Source: a virus. From it: 30,170 bases of DNA. Shown piece by piece: positions 10,901-17,854 of the stretch. The notes beneath the pieces were generated by a model that worked only from the letters and a program-made list of their open reading frames with translations, was not told the DNA's origin and searched no databases. The DNA is taken from positions 1 to 30,170 of IMG/VR virus record IMGVR_UViG_3300036832_000913, one strand, 5' to 3'. The stretch's first letter is position 1, and each line of letters begins with the position of its first letter. A program made the translations under genes and the position numbers.

Positions 10901-11051
10901 ACCAGTCGCCAGTGCCAGTCGCCGGAACCTCAGGCGGCGGCGCTGGCCGCGACGGCACCGGCGGCTGGAATGCCGGCTGAATCGACGGCCATTGCGACAT
11001 GGGCGATGACCCGAGCACATAGTCAGAGAATGAAGGAAGACCCTCGGGCAT
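4956..11051 (-). CDS. Giant polyvalent virion protein (2031 aa), likely ejected, with HEXXH metallopeptidase motif
   Basis: The largest gene in the window. In order: a Pro-rich N-terminus; Ala-rich segments at about 100-230; a glycine zipper, GGVIGGIIGGAFGG, near 264-278 that could insert in membranes; a Pro/Ala/Glu low-complexity linker at about 300-565; and a region with HEAVH at 851-855 followed by HELTAEAY at 894-901, which fits a zincin with a downstream Glu ligand. Helical segments follow, and from about 1480 a C-terminal part (SPVFNQFMNWSTQMTGKMY and neighbours) resembles large polyvalent protein-associated domains of phages. Such proteins are packed in the virion and delivered with the DNA. 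AGGTGA precedes the ATG. It sits between two structural genes and overlaps the downstream start by one base. Peptidase activity is inferred from the motif only. Confidence 0.8.
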   Translation of the reverse strand: MPEGLPSFSDYVLGSSPMSQWPSIQPAFQPPVPSRPAPPPEVPATGTGDWFTSGIMSGFHGAISEGARALQAVAQGTGASGAAQSLSDFAEEHHARAQSYARPDLEASPWSPAGIAYQVARMAPMGLAAFGGGALAAATAPEAAAGASAAAIAAAARAAATRGLAGAATTMYLPAAGANVEREISETGELKHPGTALALGVPEAVVQGYLPAKLESLFGKGILRGIAHSAAAQGVAGGATEAMTQLLGDPDRSMADRASAVTQQALSGGVIGGIIGGAFGGLHALAGKPAQSIRTEDLGKSVDQALEPPAQPDRPGPVPFTPSEPPAGAPSAEPELPQRLPLRPIPGGPEPPGRGAPSLQEMPSAELSARLDSVQGHLKSNPQDATAQRAFELLGEEAKRRTEPVAPAEPGATLAPPAPEVAPREEPVPAPGELPPAVAEQLPGPVPVPGEPPAVAGAPGEPLVAVAPAAEPPPYVIDFTKGRIKEATAEYEKVTPEAQAEMVQPLIDQIIERGGKPTKPQEKWIKALGLDILDKDTGYLKSKLVPERPVEEPPGVTAEPPAEPTTPAEKRAAVLGDVAKQASTLPESPAKAQLLDKVEQITNRLPGAERNPGFAKMVDKELAELSTTAEKLSQPPADQVAPPDLAPSPRAEAVPAPTGDLDAKLTDAQKALDSLRKTLGNRPEAVAAIEQHENWLKAVRDEDLQKALAENPEANPEADNLGGLRQLSKSTRDEVNAYLTQHESVLQSLRADGGYARAITSRDGLPVTQLDADVTDLHQRGVTLVDTMAHVAEQHPDAAMAEIALRLAEEVPKDITTTYRPEVTHEEGRFFPRQKSSELYNAADATQTAMHEAVHAVTHKGIDDPNSVPGRKIRDIYDQLKDRDALPKGLTDAHELTAEAYTNPVTRDWLRSQIVKGTSFWDRFVDAVRGMLGIPPRLFNALDRIMSHGDDLMKEQQQYANSWVGPDSYARVLGNAMSSVSNNADQGLGSILRKAWLNFNDTAGKYGLGWATDFRIGQLQGRIIPSMQPYVEATGPRQQARKEAIGMLGQTAEQVSNALPVEERDLVNKVMRESNGYGVDPQRPLSAQPDLHNDPDRVNRLASVTADYNQLSPEGKKAFEFQRATSSSHYLMTLVDDMQQVERTLSGGLAQDRFDDFTNRTGLYTRPDKAEGFWKQAFTDEQTALTDRRNALSGDRANIDTQLAAKPPPPPDQVKELTKQRDALQGNVDAIDDVLKDTLSKRDTAAKAPHFHQGRNGDFFVLNKLFTDPDGTVNQQKLTQFADRLEKTFPGVTILEGSQNDTAYMRVKSAGQMDMLFKAIKQAQADGLISPTGAARGEVTDPHIFNALASPAMLRKVVEQMRSLRGEAPAGATSETIDALNKADTNRERDLRRILLNTMQENSMGRLMAQRHNVPGYNADMIREAANASKIMANSLARTTLAPEVGELQAKMRDELTALKENPDISSDALLGASRAVSELLIRDGNKQSYASPTPFDALRRFSHTASVGSSPIYPLTLASQNLTTTLPEFLKLHSPVASMRAMAGAAPDAWKLLAAVMKTPNWDKAGITDDAIANSGLSAERQAQARAMIAGGSLQQVYSAEMTDHSPMQVGHNSTGLKLANAMGFYSEQLPRLLAGFAAHDLYDSGKRPTSVNYRDMTAEQYANHVMDQTQGTWGAGTPRQLTTGGMFGTYSPVFNQFMNWSTQMTGKMYQELRDSFKGDKDTRSEAQRWLLAHAGATTMLAGVLGLPALSVMSSVYDRLMNWVTNRDDHDLTASTRTFLADTFGKDMGEVIARGLPRAIGVDFGHWGEATTVPGSSTINMLLEKRKFDDAWRDWAKSMTGAGVGNIPRIVLGIRDISNGDYLNGLIRMSPEILKAPSEAFRLAEHGFVNHLDGTTLPIGGPGGRASTMDVMLTALGIKPEKQAEYEEVAREEFGLRTMRQLSHANISQHLQNAWMQHDTGMFHNWMIEAQKWQVDHPGLMPPQATFGRALDNHIRQSAMARGMGLPLGVQPRDIAGRGMLQYGNIRPVQ
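9650..9800. repeat. Degenerate repeats inside the Pro/Ala/Glu linker of the giant gene
   Basis: The segment AGCCACAGCAGGAGG followed by CTCACCAGGA recurs at about 9683 and 9735, with shorter CACCAGGAGC-type copies between. It encodes a Pro-Gly-Glu-Pro-Ala style linker. The repeats are slippage-prone and may vary in number between related phages. Confidence 0.7.
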
Positions 11052-11061
11052 CGTTCTTCAC

Positions 11062-12219
11062 CTATTGCACACCAGGCATCTTCGCAGCTGCGCCAATATA
11101 TTCGCCTATCGAACTCATTAGAGCTTTCCTCAACGCATCACGTCTTTCTACCAATTTATCGTATTCAGATTTTCCAGACCACCACCCGGACGCCCTCTGT
11201 GCAGGGGTCGTCTTTGCAAACATATCACTAAGCTGATTATTAACATCCTCATACTCTTTAGTTGATGTCTTAAAGAACGTCTGCGCCATGACATTTTTCG
11301 GGTCTGCGTTGGCCCTGATTCGAGGGCCATATAACATCTCCAGACCCTGCCACGTCAGACCCCTCGTAGCATTGACAAACTCGTCAGCCGTGAGCCGATG
11401 AGGCGCCACTGCGGCATTCACCTGCGATGGACTTTCACCCGTCCTGAGCACACCATCTATGATTTTATGATGATCATCGCGATGTGCATTTGGATCACTC
11501 TGCACCGCCGCCTGAACTTGCTGCGCCTTTCCCATAAGTGTCTTGAAAGTCCCTAGATATCCAGCCGGGTCCCTTTCAGCCATCGTCAATTCGTCTGGAT
11601 TATTAAAAAGATGCTGCCGCAATGCCGGATTCTGATACTCCCGCGCCAGCCCTTCCCGCTGCGCGATATCCGCCGTTGATCTGTCATCACCAGCAAAAAC
11701 ATTCATCAGCTTCTCATGAGGTGATGGCGCCGTGCCGAGGTTACCTACCCTATGAGACTTGTCGAGAAAATCCGCGAACCTGGCCAACGCGTGAGTCGCT
11801 GGTGACCCCGCAGGATTTTGCTGGGCCTCAGTGAACTGACCATGCGACAGCTGGCTAAAAGCGCTACGCCCGTCTGGCGCTGCAGGCGTTACGTCTGGCG
11901 CTGCAGGCGTTACGTCTGACGCTGCAGGCGCTGCAGGCGCCGCTGGGCGGGGAATCCCAGCCCGGCCGGCCGGACCATGCGCGTACAAATAATCACGGAT
12001 AGTCGACGGCAGCTCTCCAAGAAGCCCCCGTTCTGGAGGCAGGTTTGCTGTTGGACTAGCCTGCATCTGCGTCGTCAACGCGCCAAGACCGCGCGCAATC
12101 GCAGTTGCCATATCGGGCGGGCCACCTGATCCAGGTACGAGATACGGCTGTCGAACAGAAGACGTCGTATCTGGATCACCCTCGGCATAGTGCGCTATGC
12201 CACGTCTGAGCGGCGCCAT
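11062..12219 (-). CDS. Probable internal virion protein, companion of the giant protein (385 aa)
   Basis: I do not recognise a named family. The N-terminal 90 residues are Pro/Gly-rich. A short Ala-Pro repeat (VTPAAPD units) follows at about 95-115. The remainder is charged and mainly helical (FADFLDKSHRVG, MGKAQQVQAAVQSD, YDKLVERRDALRKALM). It lies directly upstream of the giant gene with about 10 bases between them and has a good ribosome site (GGAGG, seven bases before ATG). Position and composition suggest an internal head or ejection protein acting with the giant protein. This is inference from context. Confidence 0.6.
   Translation of the reverse strand: MAPLRRGIAHYAEGDPDTTSSVRQPYLVPGSGGPPDMATAIARGLGALTTQMQASPTANLPPERGLLGELPSTIRDYLYAHGPAGRAGIPRPAAPAAPAASDVTPAAPDVTPAAPDGRSAFSQLSHGQFTEAQQNPAGSPATHALARFADFLDKSHRVGNLGTAPSPHEKLMNVFAGDDRSTADIAQREGLAREYQNPALRQHLFNNPDELTMAERDPAGYLGTFKTLMGKAQQVQAAVQSDPNAHRDDHHKIIDGVLRTGESPSQVNAAVAPHRLTADEFVNATRGLTWQGLEMLYGPRIRANADPKNVMAQTFFKTSTKEYEDVNNQLSDMFAKTTPAQRASGWWSGKSEYDKLVERRDALRKALMSSIGEYIGAAAKMPGVQ
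11876..11940. repeat. 21-bp tandem repeat within the companion virion gene
   Basis: The unit CTGCAGGCGTTACGTCTGGC (plus one base) occurs twice in tandem from about 11880, followed by shorter CTGCAGGCG copies. It stays in frame and encodes the VTPAAPD repeats, so copy-number changes would not break the gene. Confidence 0.75.
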
Positions 12220-12266
12220 ATCAGTACCTCCAACTGGAGAAACGTCTGGTAACGTTTTCCTGCATC

Positions 12267-13046
12267 TTAATACCTTTCGTACGAGAATCCGTGGCGACCG
12301 AATCCAAACTGCAGCGGGCGAAACATCTTAGACTGCGCGTCCCGTTTCATGTCGTTGACCGCATCGTCGAACGCAGAGCGAAACTCCTTGGCGCGATCCC
12401 AGGCGCCACCCCCAGCGACATCGAGATCAACCCCACGAAGCGCCAGGTAGGCAGCCCAATTGAGGATATCGAAATGGTGCTCTTCCGGGATTTCAGGAAC
12501 ACCGTCCGGCGCACTGATGCTCAATGAAGTAAGCGGCAAACGCGCCACCCGCATGTTGCCAGTAATACCGTCGTAGGGAGCTAAAGGTATAGGATAAAGC
12601 CGTAGCTGGATCGCCGTATACGAGCCACCCGTATCCTGGATTACGCCTTCGTCCGTCGACCACGCCACCGGCTTGCCCGGTGGCATGCTCGAAAGCTGGC
12701 CAGGATCAAAGAAGTAAGTATCTGGCTGACGATAAGTATCAAGGTCACTATGCCCAGCTCTAGCCATATCAGCTGTATCGCCTGCCATTCTAATAGACAG
12801 TACGCTGATAACGTGAGGATCAAGCACATAAAACGCCTGATTAGACACAGTCGTAAACTGACAAACCTGCGGCGTTACCGCATCACGGATGCACTTGGTT
12901 TGCCGAGCAAACCTGATCTGTCCCTCGTTGATGTAACGAATCAGGCCATTATCAGACCATAGATAATCCGAAGCGCCGGCAACCTGGTCAGAAACATCCC
13001 GAAGCATATGATGCCGCAGCTCGCTCAACAACTCGCTGGTTTGCAT
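12267..13046 (-). CDS. Head-tail adaptor-like protein (259 aa)
   Basis: The N-terminus SELLSELRHHMLRDVSDQ and LWSDNGLIRYINEGQIRFARQT match the style of phage adaptor/connector proteins, in which a helical start and a WSD...LIRYINEGQ motif are typical. A beta-rich middle (QAFYVLDPHVISVLSI) and a C-terminal helical part (EEHHFDILNWAAYLALRG, DRAKEFRSAFDDAVND) follow. Such proteins sit between portal and tail. AGGTGATCT precedes the ATG. The gene lies in the cluster of small conserved virion genes downstream of the capsid, although portal and terminase are several kilobases upstream. The family assignment is from memory of the motif. Confidence 0.65.
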   Translation of the reverse strand: MQTSELLSELRHHMLRDVSDQVAGASDYLWSDNGLIRYINEGQIRFARQTKCIRDAVTPQVCQFTTVSNQAFYVLDPHVISVLSIRMAGDTADMARAGHSDLDTYRQPDTYFFDPGQLSSMPPGKPVAWSTDEGVIQDTGGSYTAIQLRLYPIPLAPYDGITGNMRVARLPLTSLSISAPDGVPEIPEEHHFDILNWAAYLALRGVDLDVAGGGAWDRAKEFRSAFDDAVNDMKRDAQSKMFRPLQFGFGRHGFSYERY

Positions 13047-13049
13047 AGA

Positions 13050-13436
13050 TCACCTATCGATTCTCCGGTACGGGAATCTAAGCCGCTCACGATATCCCGT
13101 AACACGTTGCGTTTGCGGATCTATGACTGGCACCGAGGTCACCGCATCGTTCAAGACACTTATCACCTCCGGCGGCACCTGCGCTTCAGCGCCCGCCATC
13201 AACAAGTACGGTTTGCCATTAGCCGAGATAAAGAGCCCGGTCGGCGGGATCGCGGCGTCTTCCTCCAGGACAACCTTGACCCGCAAAACGGTCTTCACTG
13301 GAGCCGGCACAGGTGGCGCAGGTGACGCCGGTGACACAGGTGGCGCCGGTGACGCAGGTGGCGCATCAGATAATTTAGACCGCGCATTACGCGCCGAGCT
13401 TACCAGCTCGTCATCCTCAGGAAGCATCGTGCTCAT
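13050..13436 (-). CDS. Conserved small phage protein with Pro/Ala linker (128 aa)
   Basis: Residues 25-47 are a Pro/Ala/Ser repeat (PPASPAPPVSPASPAPP). The C-terminal 75 residues (IPPTGLFISANGKPYLL, QVPPEVISVLNDAVTSVPV, YRERLRFPYRRI) form a block I recall from uncharacterised genes next to phage head and adaptor genes. The ATG overlaps the stop of the gene upstream (ATGA at 13436-13433), suggesting coupling. Function is unknown; virion or assembly role is inferred from position. Confidence 0.65.
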   Translation of the reverse strand: MSTMLPEDDELVSSARNARSKLSDAPPASPAPPVSPASPAPPVPAPVKTVLRVKVVLEEDAAIPPTGLFISANGKPYLLMAGAEAQVPPEVISVLNDAVTSVPVIDPQTQRVTGYRERLRFPYRRIDR

Positions 13437-13696
13437 TCGTCTTCATCCTCTTCATCGTCCTCTTTGATCGCCGCATCGAAACTACTCGCGTAGTCGTCCT
13501 TGCTCGGTGCAATCTTGTCGAGATTCTTGGTGAGAAACGCAACAACACCGGCCACATCATCAAAGACGTACTGTCGTTCCGGGTCCACATAGGGCTGAGG
13601 GCCACCGTCAGATTTACGGTTCTTGGCGACGATCGCCGGATCGTCCATGCATACAACATAACCATTTTCCGCCCGCTCGATGCGTATGCTGTTCAT
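13433..13696 (-). CDS. Conserved small acidic phage protein (87 aa)
   Basis: The protein starts MNSIRIERAENGYVVCMDDP, contains YVFDDVAGVVAFLTKNLD, and ends in an acidic run (KEDDEEDEDE). A purine-rich ribosome site (GGAAGGA) precedes the ATG at 13696. It overlaps the downstream gene by four bases and begins four bases after the repeat-protein stop. I associate this pattern with small genes in podovirus-like structural modules, but no function is known to me. Confidence 0.65.
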   Translation of the reverse strand: MNSIRIERAENGYVVCMDDPAIVAKNRKSDGGPQPYVDPERQYVFDDVAGVVAFLTKNLDKIAPSKDDYASSFDAAIKEDDEEDEDE

Positions 13697-13699
13697 CAG

Positions 13700-15004
13700 T
13701 CAAATCCTTCCCAGCGACCTTACCAAGCGTCGACTATAGCCACCAGACTGCGAGCCACTCCCCTGGAGCATCATACCGCTACGACGCCCATACAGCGAGA
13801 TGATCTGTTTAGGCAACGAAGCGCTGCCATATGCGGCGCCGACACCAGCCGCCGACCCATACGAGAGCGCAGTGTATGGCGGCTGTCCAAATGCGCGCCC
13901 GACGCCGTTAGCCTGCCCGAACGAAAAGTACTGTCCTGATGTCGAACTGATCGCAGCCGCATCACCAGTGCTGGGGGCCTGTCCAAAAAAGCCAATGCTG
14001 CCAGATACAACGCCTGCACCAGCAGATGCGCCAGCAGCCTGAGCAACCACACTACCGACAGCTGACGCTGCGCCGACCCCACCAGCTTGTGCGATAACAG
14101 CGCCAAAAGCTGCACCAATAGCATTTCCGACCCCGGCGCTCACGCCAACACTAGCGTTCAACGCCCCAGAGATAGCAGTCGCATCGCCACTCGACGTTGA
14201 GACGCCACTCCCCACCTCAGGAACAGCGGCAACGGCATTGCCACCACCAACCGCAGCACCCTGTGAGTCGATCTCAATAGCGTAGATCGCCGCAGCATCA
14301 CCAAAAGCCGACGCAAAACCAGCCGCGCCTGCCGCAGAGGCTGCACTGGCACCACCAGCACCTAATGCATGACCTGCCGCGTCTACCTCGACAAACGCTC
14401 GAGCTGCGCCATTGGCTGAGCCCGCTCCGGTAGATGTCGCAAAACCCGCCGATCCACGAATGCCGGTGGCACGAGCCGCCCCAACCCCCGCCGCTGCGCC
14501 CTTGACCTGTTTTGGCTTACCAGGTGCAGTGGCTGAACCTAACGCAACACCCGTACCCGTAGCATGGCCGACGCCAAACCGGATCCCGATCCCCCTCCCG
14601 GACGCCGCCCCCGTACCCGCAGCGACACCAATTGCATTTTTCGTGCTGAGTCCACTGCTAGACGCCGCACCTACCCCGGCGGCGTTAGCAACCCCCATAA
14701 CGGTTGCTATAGCCTGTCCCGACCCGAGACCAGCACCAGTCGCAACACCAACCGCTCCCGCCTGCGCAACCCCGACTCCAGATGCTGCGCCAACGCCCGC
14801 CGCTGCGGCGATCGCTGTTGCTACTGGAGCGCCAACAGCTGCAGCAGCACCAGTACCAGAAGCCACGCCAACATTGGCAGGCGCCGCCGTCTGAGACGCA
14901 GCACCAACACCAGATAGAATTTGGGTATGGCCTGACCCTGCATCAGCAACGACGGCCGATCCAAGTCCTGCACGCGCTGCGCTGAGCAACTGAGTGAGCG
15001 CCAT
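13700..15004 (-). CDS. Glycine/alanine-rich repeat protein (434 aa), likely virion-associated
   Basis: Almost the whole protein is built of Gly, Ala, Val, Ser and Thr in a degenerate alternating pattern such as GVGAASGVGVAQAGAVGVA and GVAAGTGAASGRG. Small residues recur every second position (A-x-G-x-G-x-A), which fits a solenoid, polyglycine-helix or silk-like packing. Three interruptions carry larger residues (KPKQVKG, FVEVDAAG, YAIEIDSQG). The last 50 residues change to IISLYGRRSGMMLQG and an Arg-rich tail RRLVRSLGRI, probably an anchoring or folding domain. It lies between two conserved small phage genes, so a fibre, spike or capsid decoration is plausible. I recognise no named family. 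The ribosome site is weak. Confidence 0.7.
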   Translation of the reverse strand: MALTQLLSAARAGLGSAVVADAGSGHTQILSGVGAASQTAAPANVGVASGTGAAAAVGAPVATAIAAAAGVGAASGVGVAQAGAVGVATGAGLGSGQAIATVMGVANAAGVGAASSSGLSTKNAIGVAAGTGAASGRGIGIRFGVGHATGTGVALGSATAPGKPKQVKGAAAGVGAARATGIRGSAGFATSTGAGSANGAARAFVEVDAAGHALGAGGASAASAAGAAGFASAFGDAAAIYAIEIDSQGAAVGGGNAVAAVPEVGSGVSTSSGDATAISGALNASVGVSAGVGNAIGAAFGAVIAQAGGVGAASAVGSVVAQAAGASAGAGVVSGSIGFFGQAPSTGDAAAISSTSGQYFSFGQANGVGRAFGQPPYTALSYGSAAGVGAAYGSASLPKQIISLYGRRSGMMLQGSGSQSGGYSRRLVRSLGRI

Positions 15005-15007
15005 AGC

Positions 15008-15442
15008 TCACACCCGCAGACGGGCCGCGTCCATTCGTGCTTTGATAATATCGGAATCAGTGACGCCGTCCGCGTAGCATCCCATCACCGCGTTCGACAT
15101 CGCCTTCTCGATCGCACGTGCCAATGGCTCGCTCGCTGCCGACATCGCTTTCACGGCGACACCCACAGCGTTCACGCTGTGTGGGTAGAGCCGCGCTGCC
15201 TTCGGCTTCATCCAATCCGGCAACCCAGACGGCAACCCACGCTCGCACAACCAAGCATGAGAGTAGCAACGCAGCTTGACCGGAATCGACCCAGCCTGCG
15301 TACGCGCGTAGTGCATCGTCGCCAGCGCTTCGTCGTTGTTCTTAGGCTGAGGTAGACGCGGCGATACGTGAAACCACAGATCGCAAATCCCGACAATATC
15401 GAGTTCAATCAGACATCGTCGGAATTCAGCCGCATGGTTCAT
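15008..15442 (-). CDS. Conserved uncharacterised phage protein (144 aa)
   Basis: The protein runs MNHAAEFRRCLIELDIVG, then LWFHVSPRLPQPKNNDEAL, ATMHYARTQAGSIPVKLR and RGLPSGLPDWMKPKAARLYP. This is a block I recall as a conserved gene downstream of the capsid in some phages and prophages. It appears mostly helical and cytoplasmic. I placed the start at ATG 15442, which overlaps the TGA of the upstream endonuclease (ATGA). A start at 15490 would only add residues read out of frame inside the endonuclease. Function is unknown. Confidence 0.65.
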   Translation of the reverse strand: MNHAAEFRRCLIELDIVGICDLWFHVSPRLPQPKNNDEALATMHYARTQAGSIPVKLRCYSHAWLCERGLPSGLPDWMKPKAARLYPHSVNAVGVAVKAMSAASEPLARAIEKAMSNAVMGCYADGVTDSDIIKARMDAARLRV

Positions 15443-16221
15443 GACAACGCCACGTGACCGATGTTCCTCGATCCACAATCGAGGCAGCACATGACGACGT
15501 GCTTACCATGCTTGCCTTGACGTAGCTCTAAGTTCTCTGGCGCGTTGTTGACTTTGTCGCCATCGATGTGATGTACGGTTTCCGATACTAGAAGCGGACG
15601 ACCAAGTTTGCGAGCGAGGACAAGGCGATGTTCTAGAACATGCGACCTAGTCCCGCGCATTGATACCATCGGATCATCGTCAGAAACCCAAGCATAAACA
15701 TAGCCTCTATGAGTAAATTTCCCACCACCCCAAGTCGGGCTACGTGGTCCTGGCCCATTCGGCCTAACAATCTCAGGGTGCTTATGAATCAGCTGCATAA
15801 CCGTTCCCTCACTCCTACCCGCTGCTACCGCGACCTCTTTGAAATTTAATCCGCTTTTATAAAGCTCAATCACCTTAAGTTTTTCCTCGTCAGTCATACG
15901 TGGCTTGGGGCCACGTATCTCAACTCCAGCCCTTGCAAGCGCATCCAGAATTGTAATTCGCGCACAGGAATATTTCGTAGCGAGATCAGCAGTCGAGCAC
16001 CCACCCTCATATTCTTCGATCAGCTTTCCTAGCGATTCCCCCTTAAATTTCAGAAGATGGCCACTACGAAATGCCCTTGTGTCCACACCTCTCTGAGCGA
16101 GAACTCGGTAGACAGTTCTGTCATTAAACCCAAGCTCCTTAGCAACCTTGTTTCCGTCTTTTAGCTCTACGTACAAGTCCACGATTCTCTGATCGAGATC
16201 ATCGCTCTTTCGATAAGCCAT
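15439..16221 (-). CDS. HNH homing endonuclease with helix-turn-helix repeats (260 aa)
   Basis: The N-terminal two thirds contains at least three helix-turn-helix-type repeats (IVDLYVELKDGNKVAKELG, LIEEYEGGCSTADLATKY, VIELYKSGLNFKEVAVAAG), as in DNA-binding parts of mobile endonucleases. The C-terminal part is an HNH nuclease with EHRLVLARKLGRP, VHHIDGD at 216-222 and NNAPENLEL, then a short CCLDCGS segment that may bind zinc. It should make site-specific breaks that copy its own gene. I chose ATG 16221 because AGAGG lies eight bases upstream; 16281 is an alternative. It sits between two small virion genes as a free-standing invader and ends in a four-base overlap with the next gene. Confidence 0.85.
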   Translation of the reverse strand: MAYRKSDDLDQRIVDLYVELKDGNKVAKELGFNDRTVYRVLAQRGVDTRAFRSGHLLKFKGESLGKLIEEYEGGCSTADLATKYSCARITILDALARAGVEIRGPKPRMTDEEKLKVIELYKSGLNFKEVAVAAGRSEGTVMQLIHKHPEIVRPNGPGPRSPTWGGGKFTHRGYVYAWVSDDDPMVSMRGTRSHVLEHRLVLARKLGRPLLVSETVHHIDGDKVNNAPENLELRQGKHGKHVVMCCLDCGSRNIGHVALS

Positions 16222-16319
16222 GCCCAATACCTCTAATGTTTTGCTACTACGCCAAACATTATAGGCAGAACTGGTAGCCATTACAAGACCACCGCTACTT
16301 CTAGCTAAGTTATTGATAT

Positions 16320-16757
16320 CTATGATAAAGTTATGGTCGTGGCGGTCGTCAACACCGGAGTCACCCCGCTACCACAACTTATGTTCGGAGTTACAGTTCC
16401 ACTCCAAAGTATCGCCGTCGCGCCACCCCCAGTCTTACCTGTGCTGAAATTGGTTACCGTCCCAGTGCCGCCAGTCCCCGCCGGGAAAGTGATGTTGGAT
16501 ACTGGTGAGCAATTCGCCGGCCCCGTCCCGCTGATTGTCCAGCCACCCGTCGTACGCGCCACACTGGCGCGCGCGTAGCTCGTATAGGCGACCTCGCTGG
16601 TCGACTGCGTGCCACTCGTACCCGGATCAGCCGTATGTAGAGCAACAGAAGTGTTTGTCTGCGGTGAGCTAGCTGCGTTGTCCGCATAATTCGCCCAAGC
16701 TGTCGCATTATAGACCAGCTGTAAGATTGCAGTCTCGGTCGTACCAGCAATAGCCAT
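16320..16757 (-). CDS. Small Thr/Gly-rich phage virion protein (145 aa)
   Basis: The segment VALHTADPGTSGTQSTSEVAYTSYAR is typical of a conserved phage structural protein (HTADPG...EV.YTSYAR) that is followed by Gly/Thr-rich beta structure. ATG at 16757 starts just after the upstream TGA at 16764-16762, with no clear ribosome site, so coupling to upstream translation is likely. A GTG at 16802 is in frame but lies within the upstream gene. Role unknown; structural by context. Confidence 0.6.
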   Translation of the reverse strand: MAIAGTTETAILQLVYNATAWANYADNAASSPQTNTSVALHTADPGTSGTQSTSEVAYTSYARASVARTTGGWTISGTGPANCSPVSNITFPAGTGGTGTVTNFSTGKTGGGATAILWSGTVTPNISCGSGVTPVLTTATTITLS

Positions 16758-16761
16758 TAGG

Positions 16762-17163
16762 TCAGCCCATGATATGGTAACAGATATTCTTGGCGTTGCC
16801 ACACAACCCGGTCGACAAGGTCACCGTGGAATTACCGGCCACGTCAGTGACCACCGTGATGGCGCTCGTGGTGTCGAGCACACCAGCAATCGTCCCCAAT
16901 GTTACCTTGACGCTGTTACTGGCCGGCATACCCCATTGCCAATGCCACATCAGTGCGCCAGTAACGTCCATGATATCGACCTGCAACGCCTGAAAGCCGA
17001 CGTTAATCTGCACCGCGTTACCAGTCGACGAGGTAAAAAACCCGTAGACGTCGCACGCCTCACCACCAGAGTTCACGCAGTTGCCGATCAGGTTCCCTGG
17101 CCCGGTGTAGCCCGACGGAAACGCAGCGAGATGCAGTGAAGTGTCGACTACTTGTGTCGGCAT
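16762..17163 (-). CDS. Small virion-type protein (133 aa), unknown
   Basis: Starts MPTQVVDTSLHLAAFPSGYT and contains FQALQVDIMDVTGALMWHWQ, then a beta-rich Thr/Val C-terminus. A good site (AGGAG, six bases before ATG) fixes the start. It lies between the Ig-like protein and the HTADPG-type gene, all leftward with small gaps. I do not recognise a family; a decoration or tail-related part fits the location. Confidence 0.55.
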   Translation of the reverse strand: MPTQVVDTSLHLAAFPSGYTGPGNLIGNCVNSGGEACDVYGFFTSSTGNAVQINVGFQALQVDIMDVTGALMWHWQWGMPASNSVKVTLGTIAGVLDTTSAITVVTDVAGNSTVTLSTGLCGNAKNICYHIMG

Positions 17164-17172
17164 GGGAGACTC

Positions 17173-17841
17173 CTACGAGTGCTGTGCTGATTTCGCCTTG
17201 TCCTCGTCCCGTGGCTGCGGCTGCGGCGAAGGCTGAGACAAGGTCTGTGCAGGTGGAACGGTCTGCACATGCGGAAGCGGCGGAGCCGGCGCAGGCACAG
17301 GCACAGGCAAAATCTGTCCAGACGGAGCCGCCCTACGTCTACCCTCGTCTGTCGCAGGCCGAACCGAAAGCTCGATCTTACCCTCGGCTGGCGCACCCTT
17401 CGCGATCACCATCACCTCAATAGACGCCTGCGTCGAACCAACGTCGCCATGCGCGTCCACCTTGATAGACGCAAGCCCAGGCCCGTACGCGAATATTTTA
17501 GCGCTCGTCGGATCTTTCTCGTCCGCCGTCACTGTCACAGGACCAGTCGCAGACCACTCGGCAGTCGTCAGTTTCACATCGCCACCGAATGCATCCTTGA
17601 ATTGCGCCTTGACAGTCCCCTCCCCACCCAGCTCCATCTGCTGACGAGGGGCCACATCTCTGGACACTTGTGCTTGCTTGAGCTGGCTCTCGTACTGCTC
17701 AGGTGTAATGCTGATCATATACTGCGCATTTGCAGGATTAGCTCTCTGCGGGACATCTCTGGGCTGCCCGGGCTGCGTAGGTTGCCCTGGGTGTGTAGGT
17801 TGCGCCGGGTGCGTAGGTTGTGCAGGATGCTGATTGGCCAC
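17173..17841 (-). CDS. Ig-like virion protein near capsid, Pro-rich tails (222 aa)
   Basis: The first 30 residues are six-residue repeats of the type HPAQPT/HPGQPT. A central beta domain at about 60-150 (GTVKAQFKDAFGGDVKLTTAEW, VTVTADEKDPTSAKIFAYG, ASIKVDAHGDVGSTQASIEV) has the look of a bacterial Ig-like (Big) domain. A Pro/Gln C-terminal tail follows. Such domains decorate phage capsids and aid attachment to surfaces. The gene is the first phage-type gene after the major capsid gene once the intervening endonuclease is removed. GTG at 17841 is preceded by GAGG nine bases upstream. Confidence 0.65.
   Translation of the reverse strand: MANQHPAQPTHPAQPTHPGQPTQPGQPRDVPQRANPANAQYMISITPEQYESQLKQAQVSRDVAPRQQMELGGEGTVKAQFKDAFGGDVKLTTAEWSATGPVTVTADEKDPTSAKIFAYGPGLASIKVDAHGDVGSTQASIEVMVIAKGAPAEGKIELSVRPATDEGRRRAAPSGQILPVPVPAPAPPLPHVQTVPPAQTLSQPSPQPQPRDEDKAKSAQHS
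17772..17830. repeat. 18-bp tandem repeat at the start of the Ig-like gene
   Basis: About three copies of a TGCGTAGGTTGCGCCGGG-type unit lie in frame and encode HPAQPT/HPGQPT. Copies differ at a few bases. Copy number may vary without a frameshift. Confidence 0.75.
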
Positions 17842-17854
17842 TTGAAGCTACCTC

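Noticed and set aside
14412-14894. 160-codon open frame on the rightward strand rich in Pro and Ala
   Set aside because: It is the antisense of the glycine/alanine repeat gene; GC-rich repeats keep the opposite frame open.
15443-15490. Longer N-terminus for the 144-residue conserved protein
   Set aside because: Those codons lie inside the HNH gene in another frame; the ATGA overlap at 15442 is a better start.
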